Assembly: GCF_905120345.1 (NCBI RefSeq)
Contig: NZ_CAJHOA010000007.1
Location: 62,001-126,000, forward strand
Length of the DNA stretch: 64,000 nucleotides
Direction of reading: 5' to 3'
Source: Denitrificimonas caeni
GTDB taxonomy: Bacteria; Pseudomonadota; Gammaproteobacteria; Pseudomonadales; Pseudomonadaceae
The position numbers and the translations under genes are program-made. Below, in pieces: positions 1-8,380 of this stretch; positions within the stretch are counted from its first letter, which is position 1, and each line of letters begins with the position of its first letter. Below the pieces are notes generated by a model. It did not search any database. It saw nothing but the letters and a program-made list of their open reading frames with translations, and had not been told where the DNA came from.

Positions 1-125
1 AAGCGCATATCACCACCTAAGCGGCCAATCACACTACGCATCGCCATCTTCTGGCGTATCACTAAGCTTAATAACAATCCAGCAGTAGCCAATAACAGGA
101 GAGCAGCAATTATCAAAGGATTCAT
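1..125 (-). CDS. tadC: TadC-like Tad pilus inner-membrane protein, N-terminal fragment
   Basis: The ORF starts at 125 and runs off the left edge, so only about 41 residues are visible. They form an uncharged leucine/alanine-rich membrane segment followed by a basic stretch (RQKMAMRSVIGRL). A GAGGAG ribosome site sits upstream of the ATG, and the start lies 3 bp from the tadB stop. TadC is the second T2SSF-type platform protein of Tad pili and is normally encoded directly after tadB, which is the main reason for the name. The conserved C-terminal domain is outside the window. Confidence 0.75.
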   Translation of the reverse strand, partial: MNPLIIAALLLLATAGLLLSLVIRQKMAMRSVIGRLGGDMR

Positions 126-127
126 AT

Positions 128-1000
128 TTAAATACTCCTCATCATACGCCAGAGCAAAATGCTGCCAATCAACTGCAAAGCAAAGGCCGCTAACAATGTC
201 CACTGACCACTGCTTTGCTGCCACATACCCAGCAGTAACTCAGGACTTGTTATAAACATATATCCAGCCATAGCCACTGGCAAACCACCCAGCACTAACG
301 CGCTCACACGTGTTTCACCGGTTAAGGCGCGCAGTTGTCTTGAGGCATGATCACGATCACGAATCAGTCCTATAAGGTTCTCAAGCACGTTGCTGGCATT
401 ACCACCATAACGATCATTAACTGCTATCGATAACGCTAACATATGAAATTCTTCGCGATCATACAGATTAGCAAAATCGTTAACAGCATCAGGTAATGAC
501 ATCCCGCGCTGAATACTATTGCGTGTACGTAGCAAAGCACCATGCAAAGGTTCCTGAGCATTCTCAATCGCCAATAAAAAACCATCGCCTAAGGTGCGGC
601 CAGATTTTAAACTACGAATCATATGATCAAGAAGCTGAGGCAACTGACTAATCATACGCTGTAAGCGACGATGGAACCTTATGACTAAGTAAATACGCAC
701 CAGTATAATGGAGCCCACAGTTACCGCTAAAAACAACAACCAACCACCGATAAAAAAACACAATGCTAGCGCTATAAACCAGCCCGAGAGTAAGAGGACT
801 ACTTGCCAAAAAGCCAGATTAACGCCCGCTCTAAGCAACTCACGTTGCAAGAAACTAATATTAACTTTTTCATCAGCGATAAACTCATTACTCAAACGCC
901 CTATAACTTTTTCAGAAGCGCCTTCACGTGCACTACGCCGCAAGAAATAAAATCCTGCAGCAAGCAACAAAATTGAGAAAATAATTGGGAGATTTATCAT
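128..1000 (-). CDS. tadB: TadB, Tad pilus assembly platform protein
   Basis: 290 residues. There is an N-terminal membrane segment (about 3-20), a hydrophobic pair around 65-105, a cytoplasmic T2SSF (GspF-like) domain at about 120-245 and two C-terminal membrane helices. TadB and TadC form the inner-membrane platform that works with the TadA ATPase to push Flp pilin into the fibre. An AAGGTGAG ribosome site precedes the ATG. The gene lies 13 bp after tadA and 3 bp before tadC, in one minus-strand operon. Length is normal for the family. Confidence 0.9.
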   Translation of the reverse strand: MINLPIIFSILLLAAGFYFLRRSAREGASEKVIGRLSNEFIADEKVNISFLQRELLRAGVNLAFWQVVLLLSGWFIALALCFFIGGWLLFLAVTVGSIILVRIYLVIRFHRRLQRMISQLPQLLDHMIRSLKSGRTLGDGFLLAIENAQEPLHGALLRTRNSIQRGMSLPDAVNDFANLYDREEFHMLALSIAVNDRYGGNASNVLENLIGLIRDRDHASRQLRALTGETRVSALVLGGLPVAMAGYMFITSPELLLGMWQQSSGQWTLLAAFALQLIGSILLWRMMRSI

Positions 1001-1013
1001 CTCAGCTCACCTT

Positions 1014-2315
1014 TCATCCATGATGTTGGAATTTCGACCCACCAGTAGCAGAGATATGGTTAAAAGAGTTACGTAATTTCTCATTTCGTAACTTATCACC
1101 TGCCATATTATTAGACTCACGTATAAAACCAATCTGCGTGCCCGGCTCAGAGCGAAACAAAGTGTTTGTTATATAATGGCCATCTCGTAAGCCAACAACT
1201 TCTAAAATTTCTGATACATGGCGACGGCCTTCGGAGTTACGAGTGAGCTGAACGATAATATCAATTGCCGAACATATCGTTTCCCGTAAAGTACTGGCTT
1301 GTATTTGCATACCAGTAAAGCCGACTAAAGTTTCCAGACGCAACAAAGCATCCGATGCGGTATTCGCATGCACAGTCGTCATCGAGCCATCATGCCCAGT
1401 GTTCATCGCCGTAAGAACATCGAGCACTTCCATGCCGCGTATCTCACCCAAAATCAAACGGTCTGGACGCATACGTAGAGCATTGCGAACGAGGTCACGG
1501 GCATTTACTTCACCATGGCCATCAGCGTTTGGCGGTCTCGTTTCTAGACGAACCACATGCGTGTGCTTTAGCTGTAATTCCGCAGTGTCCTCAATAGTGA
1601 CAATACGCTCGCGCTCATTAATCAATCGACTGAGCATATTGAGCATGGTTGTTTTACCCGTGCCGGTACCGCCGCTTATCACCACATTGCAACGTTTCTT
1701 TACCATCAAAGTAAAGAATTCAAGAATATTATGGTCAATAGAACCTGAAGCAATAAGGTCATTACTGCTCATCATATCTTGACTAAACTTACGTACAGAT
1801 AGGCACGGACCATCCAGAGCAACGGGAGGAATAACAGCATTGACACGACTGCCATCCGGCAGACGTGCATCAACCATGGGAGATGATTGATCGAGCCTCC
1901 GGCCTAAGGGCGCCAAAATACGTTGAATCACCCGTAATAGGTGATTGTCATCCATAAAGCGTAGCTCGCTTTGATATAGAACGCCGTGACGCTCAATAAA
2001 AATACGATGTGGACCATTAACTAATATTTCAGTGATCGTTGGGTCACGTAACAGAACTTCTAATGGACCAAAACCGATCAATTCGTCGACCAGCTCTTCA
2101 GTCAAGCGGTCCACTTCATAACGCGATATAGGCATTTGCCGCTGGCGCGTATAATCATGAACTTTATCGCCAACAAAATGAACTAATTGCGCTCGAGGAC
2201 CTTCTAGGAGATTATCTCCATCATCTTCTAGAGCATCAATAATGTACCGATGCAGCACAGATTTAAGATCTGTGTCTACGCCGCCAACTTTTATGGTCAT
2301 TGACTGACGCTTCAC
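1014..2315 (-). CDS. tadA: TadA/CpaF secretion ATPase of the Tad pilus
   Basis: 433 residues, full length for the CpaF/TadA branch of type II/IV secretion ATPases. Walker A (GGTGTGKTT) is near residue 215, an Asp/Walker B region (RPDRLILGEIRG) near 290, and a His-box-like segment (TGHDGSMTTVHAN) follows. The enzyme hydrolyses ATP in the cytoplasm to power pilin assembly at the TadBC platform. The start overlaps the tadZ stop by 4 bp, so translation is probably coupled. Confidence 0.95.
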   Translation of the reverse strand: MKRQSMTIKVGGVDTDLKSVLHRYIIDALEDDGDNLLEGPRAQLVHFVGDKVHDYTRQRQMPISRYEVDRLTEELVDELIGFGPLEVLLRDPTITEILVNGPHRIFIERHGVLYQSELRFMDDNHLLRVIQRILAPLGRRLDQSSPMVDARLPDGSRVNAVIPPVALDGPCLSVRKFSQDMMSSNDLIASGSIDHNILEFFTLMVKKRCNVVISGGTGTGKTTMLNMLSRLINERERIVTIEDTAELQLKHTHVVRLETRPPNADGHGEVNARDLVRNALRMRPDRLILGEIRGMEVLDVLTAMNTGHDGSMTTVHANTASDALLRLETLVGFTGMQIQASTLRETICSAIDIIVQLTRNSEGRRHVSEILEVVGLRDGHYITNTLFRSEPGTQIGFIRESNNMAGDKLRNEKLRNSFNHISATGGSKFQHHG

Positions 2316-3487
2316 TTCGTTAACTCCAAGAGACGTGAGAATAAACCTGTAGGGGACGACGTTTTATGACTGACGCCGACCTCCAACAAACTCATTAACT
2401 CTTTACTTAAGGAATCACGCGGCGCAAGTACAAATATTGACTTACCTTGATTGATTGACTTTAAGCGCAGCTCAGGATTGTGCGATAAAGTCCCGCGCAA
2501 ACTCATGCCAAAGGTTTTACTGAGTGTTCGCGCATCAGGGGCAACTTGCGCAACATAGCGGTCAACGATTAAACGCGCTTGATCAAGCTTCATGCCGCTA
2601 TCACGCCAATGCGCTAATAAATCAAGGTTGCGACGGCAAGTCGAGATACTGGTATTCGAGTACCAGTTAATATCGTCGGCATAGCCAACCAAGGTACGCA
2701 AAGCCTCGCAATCAGTCTGACCGCAAATATTAACAATAACTTTCTCAAAGTTCTGTCGCAAAGCTGACATCAGTAGAAAAAGCTCAGAAGAGTTATAGTG
2801 ATCTAAGCTTGCCCCAATATTGCCAATAGGCAGAACAGTCAACCCAGTTTCTTCATGTTTAATAAAAGCATTATCAATTAGGCTGCGATCAATTCGGCGT
2901 AAGTTACGCATCGCATCATCAAAGGTAAAGCCTGGTTCCAAGCCTAAAATATCAAGACTTTCACCATTAGGAATACCAAGATCCACTAAGAGGACTCGAT
3001 CACCTTGTTTTTGCATTAATAAAGCTAAATGTACTGCGACAAATGCGGCATCAGCATCAGGTTGATTACCGACAATAACACTGAGCTCGCCTCGCTCGCG
3101 GCGAGAAGGCAGTTGAGGTAACCGATCAGTTATGCGTCGGACTAGACCCAGAACTTCACTGCTGCGCTGCCCATAAGTAATAAAATCTCTTGCCCCTGCT
3201 CGCATTGCGGAAATAACAAGCTCATTATCAAAACCATCACCCACCACCACCACAGCAGTTAATGGCCGTGCTTCCAGCAAGCTTTCAATCAATGCACATT
3301 GACTCATCAAGTTAGTGCGATCAATATTTACGAATATAAGTGTTGCACCTGTTGCCTCAATTAATCCAATTAAGGAGTCTAGGTTTTGTGGCGTACGTAA
3401 CACCTGGCCCATTGTCGAAAGGCTGCTTTGTAACCAGTTGATATCTTCATCATCGGCTACACAGGCGAGAAAAGTCTGTTCCATCAT
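2312..3487 (-). CDS. tadZ: TadZ/CpaE-like pilus localisation protein with degenerate Walker A
   Basis: 391 residues. An N-terminal receiver-like domain (about 5-125) is followed by a ParA/MinD-like domain (about 130-370). TadZ places the Tad machine in the cell and recruits other Tad proteins. The P-loop position reads GNQPDADAAF, without the GKT/GGVGKT lysines, so nucleotide binding or hydrolysis may be altered; the Walker A' region (VLLVDLG) remains. It lies between rcpA and tadA in the operon and ends in a 4-bp overlap with tadA. Family assignment rests on position and the two-domain layout. Confidence 0.85.
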   Translation of the reverse strand: MMEQTFLACVADDEDINWLQSSLSTMGQVLRTPQNLDSLIGLIEATGATLIFVNIDRTNLMSQCALIESLLEARPLTAVVVVGDGFDNELVISAMRAGARDFITYGQRSSEVLGLVRRITDRLPQLPSRRERGELSVIVGNQPDADAAFVAVHLALLMQKQGDRVLLVDLGIPNGESLDILGLEPGFTFDDAMRNLRRIDRSLIDNAFIKHEETGLTVLPIGNIGASLDHYNSSELFLLMSALRQNFEKVIVNICGQTDCEALRTLVGYADDINWYSNTSISTCRRNLDLLAHWRDSGMKLDQARLIVDRYVAQVAPDARTLSKTFGMSLRGTLSHNPELRLKSINQGKSIFVLAPRDSLSKELMSLLEVGVSHKTSSPTGLFSRLLELTK

Positions 3488-3497
3488 TTTTTAACCC

Positions 3498-4736
3498 TCA
3501 CCATGACAATCCATTACGACGGTCAAAACTACCATCTTCTAGCAATAACATTTCGAATGCTGAAGGATCATATTCACGTAGTGCCTGACCCGGTAACTCA
3601 GGCAAATTTGCATCTGCTGCGAAGGGATTTACCAAATGCGGGGTCACAATCATTAACAGCTCACGCTCTTCAGTGCGATTTTCTGTATTACGGAAAAAAG
3701 CGCCAAGAATTGGAATATCACCTAAACCTGGAAGTTTATTTACCACAGCACTGTTACGTGTGCTCATGAGACCACTGATGACAAAACTTTCACCATCCGC
3801 TAAGGACACAGTGGTATCAGTGCGACGCACAGTAAATGACGGTACAGGAATACCATTAATGACAATACCATTACTCGGATTAGTGTCTATCTCACTCACT
3901 TCAGGAGCGACTTTTAGGTAAATGCGATTTTTGTCGATTACCGTAGGGGTTAGGTTTAGCTTTACACCATAAGGTTTGTATTCAATAGAAATAGAATCGC
4001 TGCTACCTGAAGGAACAGGCACTGGAAACTCACCGCCGGCTAAAAAGCTAGCCGTTTGACCACTCATGGCAACTAAGCTCGGACGCGATAAAGTATAAGC
4101 AAAACCACTCTTCTCAAGTGCATTCAATGCGCCTAAATATTTTTTACTGCCACCACCCCAAGCGATGTTAAAACCATCACCTAATACATTTGAGCCAAGT
4201 ATCGAACCGGTTGCGGCATCAACAATAGCGCTGCCAGGACTTGTGATTACTTTACTATTAGATCCTTTACCATACAGCGATATACCAATTTCTTTCAGCT
4301 TGGTGCGGTTCACCTCAACAAAACGAATATCCGTCTGTACCTGACTTGGCAAAGGTGCTTGAGCATCATTCACACCAACAGGCTTAGTCAATGCTGTTAA
4401 TGCTTCACCTTCAATAAACAACATACTTTGCCGTGGTGCTTTTGCGCACTGCGTCCAGACGCTTATATTAGTTACGCCACTGGCTAACCCTAAAACAAGA
4501 AAGCTATTACGGCTGGTCACTTTAACATCAGCTATTTCAGGATTGCCGACCGCAAGCCTGCGAATCGGCACAGGTAAATTAAACTCTTGATGAACGCCTT
4601 GGCGTAACTCTAATACAGCGGGGGCAGGCTCTAATGTAGAGCAAAGCGATGCTGCAAAAAGCGCTGGGGATACCAGCAAGCTAAGCGCTGCAAGCAGCGC
4701 TGCGCAGCCTAGATTGTGGGTGATCTTACACTTCAT
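3498..4736 (-). CDS. rcpA: RcpA/CpaC outer-membrane secretin of the Tad pilus
   Basis: 412 residues. A signal peptide covers about 1-28. An N-terminal RcpA/CpaC domain (about 38-105, with the RRLAVGNPEIADV type motif) precedes a secretin domain (about 180-385) containing the conserved VPVPSG and GLGDIPILGAFFR motifs. The protein forms the gated outer-membrane pore through which the Flp fibre leaves. The start has an AAGGTAG ribosome site. It sits between cpaB and tadZ as in most tad loci. Confidence 0.93.
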   Translation of the reverse strand: MKCKITHNLGCAALLAALSLLVSPALFAASLCSTLEPAPAVLELRQGVHQEFNLPVPIRRLAVGNPEIADVKVTSRNSFLVLGLASGVTNISVWTQCAKAPRQSMLFIEGEALTALTKPVGVNDAQAPLPSQVQTDIRFVEVNRTKLKEIGISLYGKGSNSKVITSPGSAIVDAATGSILGSNVLGDGFNIAWGGGSKKYLGALNALEKSGFAYTLSRPSLVAMSGQTASFLAGGEFPVPVPSGSSDSISIEYKPYGVKLNLTPTVIDKNRIYLKVAPEVSEIDTNPSNGIVINGIPVPSFTVRRTDTTVSLADGESFVISGLMSTRNSAVVNKLPGLGDIPILGAFFRNTENRTEERELLMIVTPHLVNPFAADANLPELPGQALREYDPSAFEMLLLEDGSFDRRNGLSW

Positions 4737-4754
4737 GATCTGCTACCTTGCAAT

Positions 4755-5747
4755 TCAGGGATTTTGACGGGACATGGAACGGCCACTATAAACAGGTATA
4801 CCTGCTGCTTGACGCGACGGCGAAGCGGCTAATCCTGACTGAGGACGCTTTCCCTGTCGAACCGCTATTTTTTCAAATTGAAATAATTGGCGCTTAAGCT
4901 CTTCAACCTTGGCGCTAGGTGCTTCGCCACTTTGATAAGCTGCCAGTAACTTCTCATCAACACTACGAACGGCTAGACGTAAGGTGCCGGCCTGCGTAGC
5001 CAGCATAAAACGCGTTAACAAGCTTTCAGGGATAGCCAACACCACCGTACGCGGGAGATCAACCCGTCTTGAGCGTGCGGTTTTATTACTCTCGTCGTCA
5101 GTCTCAGGCAAAGTAAGCGGTTCACCTTGCGTTGATGCACCTAAAGTACTACCAACACTTAATACCCGCAGTGCCGGTATCACAACCTGCGCGGTACGAT
5201 CACTATTGAGATTATCATCACGCAAGAATAATAATGCATCAACGTAGTCACCGGGCTGCAAATGCCCACCCGCAGAGGTCACTTCATCAATATTAATCGC
5301 TAAAGCACGTTCATCTGGTCTGATCATTCGCCCTAGCGGACCACCCACGGCAAAACTGGCTTCATTGAGCACAGTCCCAGCACTAAGATCGCGCCATACA
5401 ACCGAACCTTCTAATTCCTTAGCATTAGTAAAACTACCAGGAGGCGCGATTCTAAGCATCTCTTCAGCAAGATCATCTGCTTCAATTTTAGCCATTGCTT
5501 TCACATCGCGTACCAACACCACCACCGGTACACGTTGCACCTCATCAGCTCTGCTATTCAAGAGCTCATTGAGCGCTTCATTTTTGGCAATACTGGCAAG
5601 CAGCTCAGCCTGGGTGTTAGACGCCGTTTGATCAGTCGCAACTACGTGCTCAGCAGCAGGCTTACTCATCATTACGCCCCAGTACCCAGCAGCGATTGCC
5701 GCAAAAAACAAAACGACCGCCAAGATCATGGTTAAACGACTACTCAT
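4755..5747 (-). CDS. cpaB: CpaB/RcpC, periplasmic SAF-domain Tad pilus protein
   Basis: 330 residues. One N-terminal membrane anchor (about 5-24), a SAF domain at about 68-135 (from VPVVVLVRDVKAMAKI onward) and an RcpC C-terminal domain. Homologues support the secretin and may process or modify the pilin. This is the first gene of the minus-strand tad operon and is divergent from flp; the shared upstream region is 5748-5984. Its C-terminus is Arg/Pro/Ser-rich. Confidence 0.88.
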   Translation of the reverse strand: MSSRLTMILAVVLFFAAIAAGYWGVMMSKPAAEHVVATDQTASNTQAELLASIAKNEALNELLNSRADEVQRVPVVVLVRDVKAMAKIEADDLAEEMLRIAPPGSFTNAKELEGSVVWRDLSAGTVLNEASFAVGGPLGRMIRPDERALAINIDEVTSAGGHLQPGDYVDALLFLRDDNLNSDRTAQVVIPALRVLSVGSTLGASTQGEPLTLPETDDESNKTARSRRVDLPRTVVLAIPESLLTRFMLATQAGTLRLAVRSVDEKLLAAYQSGEAPSAKVEELKRQLFQFEKIAVRQGKRPQSGLAASPSRQAAGIPVYSGRSMSRQNP

Positions 5748-5914
5748 GTGCCGCTCTCCTTAGCCCTAGATTTAAGTTAAAAAAATATTTTACACTCATT
5801 ATAAAAATCAGGCACATCAGCCAAAATAAGCCTTGAATACTAGCACGCAAAAACCACTCAAGAAACACCTATAACTACTTAGCCTGACTATACAGTTATT
5901 ACTAACACTTAATG

Positions 5915-5950
5915 TATATAGACAAGGATAAAGGTTATCTTTACTATAAA
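5915..5950 (+). promoter_or_regulatory. Possible flp promoter in the cpaB/flp divergent region
   Basis: The 237-bp gap between cpaB and flp is very AT-rich. A TATAAA hexamer at 5945-5950 with a weak TAGACA about 19 bp upstream could be the flp promoter, about 35 bp before the start. The spacing is long and I see no clear PprB operator, so this is only a candidate. Confidence 0.3.
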
Positions 5951-5984
5951 ATCATAACATGATCATTAAGAGAGGGATCCTACG

Positions 5985-6185
5985 ATGTTAAGTAAATTAA
6001 TTTTATTACAACTAAAAATCAGCTCATTTTTCAAACGCGAAGATGGTGCTACGGCAATTGAGTATGCGATTATTGCGGGATTGATTGCCGTGGTTATTAT
6101 TGCTGGTGCAACAGCTCTTGGGGGAGGGATAGATAAACTATTCACAGATATAGCTAATAAACTTGGATTAATTTCAGTTGATTAA
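5985..6185 (+). CDS. flp: Flp type IVb pilin precursor
   Basis: 66 residues. A basic leader ends at Gly21; the prepilin cleavage site is G21|A22 followed by the Flp signature ATAIEYAIIAGLIAVVIIAG, with the conserved Glu at +5 (E26) and the Glu-Tyr pair. This is the major subunit of the Tad pilus, cleaved by a TadV/FppA prepilin peptidase that is not encoded in the window. A strong AGAGAGGG ribosome site precedes the ATG. It is transcribed alone, away from the assembly genes, as usual. Confidence 0.95.
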   Translation: MLSKLILLQLKISSFFKREDGATAIEYAIIAGLIAVVIIAGATALGGGIDKLFTDIANKLGLISVD

Positions 6186-6404
6186 ACAAAATAATCCATA
6201 AAAACCAGTAACAAAGTCAGAACCCACCAGACTTGGAATGCTCCGAGGTTGTTAGGAACAATTGATTTTAGCCTAGCTCCAAAAGAGTAGAGTGACGACA
6301 TAACTTGATAGCACGCATACTTAGTATGCTACAAGCAGATGATACTTAGCCAATCTTTTAAATAGTTGTCCCGCTCAAGCTTAATTAGAAAAAACAATCC
6401 AAAC

Positions 6405-6433
6405 AAAAAGGACCTTATATAAGGTCCTTTTTT
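6405..6433. terminator. Bidirectional intrinsic terminator between flp and the TpsB gene
   Basis: An A-run, then GGACCTTAT/ATAAGGTCC as a perfect self-complementary stem, then a T-run. It can terminate flp on the plus strand and the convergent TpsB-type gene on the minus strand. The rest of 6186-6534 contains no ORF of note; a small inverted repeat (GCATAC-TTA-GTATGC, about 6314-6328) is the only other structure seen. Confidence 0.85.
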
Positions 6434-6534
6434 ATTACATATAATTTTGATAAAACCTACTAGCCAAATAATGTAAAACACAGAACTAAGACAGCAAGCT
6501 TTATCCAAATAACAATCAGTCCAGGCGCGATCAG

Positions 6535-8241
6535 TTAAAGACTATAACTCATTATCACGCCATAACGCATGCTTCGATCTTTACTATCAATCGCAGCTTC
6601 ACCAAGCGGACGCGCGACTTCAAGACCCAGATTATAGAACTTCTGATCAGCTAAGCGCACACCCATCGCCGCAGAAGACAAGTTTGAGGAAGCACCGCTG
6701 AGGTTATACCAAGAACGCGCAGCATCAACCGCAGCATACGGCTGCACCAAGCGTAGCCAGTCTTCATCAAGCTTAATACTGTAGTTTAGCTCATAACCAA
6801 TACCCCAACCTTTATCACCATAAGCTTGGTCACTGGGGTAGCCTCGGCCAAAGTTGCGATCACCAAAGACCACTTGCTCACTTTCAGGCAACGTATCTTC
6901 TGACCAATATAAGGCACCAGACGCCACACCCTGCCAAGCCTCAGCAAATCTATTACTCTGCATACCACTCAAGCGTACACGGGTGAAATCAATATCAGTT
7001 GGATCTTTAAGTTGAGTGCCAAGCGCATTCAAGCTAGTTTTTGCACCGAGCGCATTTAAGCCTTGATAAATACCGGCACTTAACAAGCGCATTTGCTGCT
7101 TTTCAGCTTGGCGCCAGTCACCCTCTAAAGCGAGCGCCCTAATCTTGCTGGTTTGATGATAGGCATTCTTAAAGACACCCACCACCGGCAACGTAGACAG
7201 CAGATTATACTTACGCTCATCATCAACAGCATAAAGCCTTGCAGAACCGGTAATAATTTCTTTACTGGATATTCTAAATGGATGCGTCAACCCTATAGAA
7301 GCACGATCATTTTTACGCGAAGAATAATCTAACGCATTATTAGGTGTTAATTGAATAAGGCGCTGCGTAGGATCGCTACGATAACCTGACGCATAAGCCT
7401 CAAGTCGAGTGCCATTATTTGTCACATATTGGCTGTAATCTACACGGACATAACGCTCATTATCCTTGCCCGGCGGCAGCAAAGCGGTTACCGCAACCTG
7501 CTCACCCACAGACGTCTGTGAGTTACTGATAGCTGAAGCAATAATTTGAAAATCATCACCCTTATCTTTCACTAAACTCGCAGTAGCATCAAAAGGTCGA
7601 CGACGCGCTTCAGTAATAAGAGTCACCGCACCATCCGTTGTGTCCGGCGGTGCCACATTCGCCACCAAAGACACACCAGGAATCTGCGACATCAAAGAGG
7701 TATAGCGTTCAAACGTTTCACGTTTTAACGGACGCTCATTCAATAATGGCTGCACCATAGCGGTAATACGCTTTTCAACGGGCCCCACTGCACCTAGCAT
7801 TTCGTGCTGGCTGATATAGCCTTCAACTAAAACAATAGTTATGTCGCCACTTAAAAGATTCTGTTGCGGTAAGTAAGCATACGACAACGCATAACCATCT
7901 GATTGATAGCGCCTGGTGATCTGCTCAGTAATAGTCAGAATATCTTTTAACGTCACTGTACGATTAATTAAACTAGAAAATAATTCAGCGATCTCATCAA
8001 ACTCATAAACAGTACCACCCTCAATCTGCACACCTTGTAAATAAATCAGCGAGGCGAGGGGTAGTTGCTGCTGACGAGGCATTGAAATGTTCGTCTGAGT
8101 GACTACTGGTTTATAAGAGTCTGCGGGTAAATTAGGTTGTGGCAATGCGTTATCAACGTCGTTGCTATTTAGAAAAGCTGGCATTTGCGCCGAGACTGGA
8201 AGTGACAACAGCATAAGCATCGGAAGGACCTTGTTACGCAT
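6535..8241 (-). CDS. TpsB/ShlB/FhaC-type outer-membrane transporter
   Basis: 568 residues. A signal peptide covers about 1-18. POTRA-type domains follow at about 65-140 (IYLQGVQIEGGTVYEFDE and beyond) and 140-212, with a 16-strand-type barrel to the end. Matching features are the ShlB-family motif around FGDRNFGRGYP and the alternating aromatic strands. Such proteins export TpsA exoproteins in two-partner secretion. The adjacent upstream gene encodes a repetitive lipoprotein rather than a filamentous haemagglutinin, so the cargo is uncertain. Start: GGAG ribosome site 8 bp before the ATG. Confidence 0.88.
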   Translation of the reverse strand: MRNKVLPMLMLLSLPVSAQMPAFLNSNDVDNALPQPNLPADSYKPVVTQTNISMPRQQQLPLASLIYLQGVQIEGGTVYEFDEIAELFSSLINRTVTLKDILTITEQITRRYQSDGYALSYAYLPQQNLLSGDITIVLVEGYISQHEMLGAVGPVEKRITAMVQPLLNERPLKRETFERYTSLMSQIPGVSLVANVAPPDTTDGAVTLITEARRRPFDATASLVKDKGDDFQIIASAISNSQTSVGEQVAVTALLPPGKDNERYVRVDYSQYVTNNGTRLEAYASGYRSDPTQRLIQLTPNNALDYSSRKNDRASIGLTHPFRISSKEIITGSARLYAVDDERKYNLLSTLPVVGVFKNAYHQTSKIRALALEGDWRQAEKQQMRLLSAGIYQGLNALGAKTSLNALGTQLKDPTDIDFTRVRLSGMQSNRFAEAWQGVASGALYWSEDTLPESEQVVFGDRNFGRGYPSDQAYGDKGWGIGYELNYSIKLDEDWLRLVQPYAAVDAARSWYNLSGASSNLSSAAMGVRLADQKFYNLGLEVARPLGEAAIDSKDRSMRYGVIMSYSL

Positions 8242-8344
8242 TCCCTTCTACTCCGTTTTAAATATCATTGGTATTAGCAAGGTAGTATTAACCAAAACTA
8301 TAATTAACTAAAGAGTTAACATTGAAATCTTTAGCACACCATAT

Positions 8345-8368
8345 AAAAAACGCCCACTTTCGTGGGCG
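8345..8368 (-). terminator. Intrinsic terminator of the repeat lipoprotein gene
   Basis: On the minus strand, CGCCCAC-GAAA-GTGGGCG is followed by TTTTTTATA, 13 bp after the lipoprotein stop. This stem ends that transcript before the TpsB-type gene, so the two are probably separate transcription units despite the common orientation. Confidence 0.85.
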
Positions 8369-8380
8369 CTTGACAGAAAT

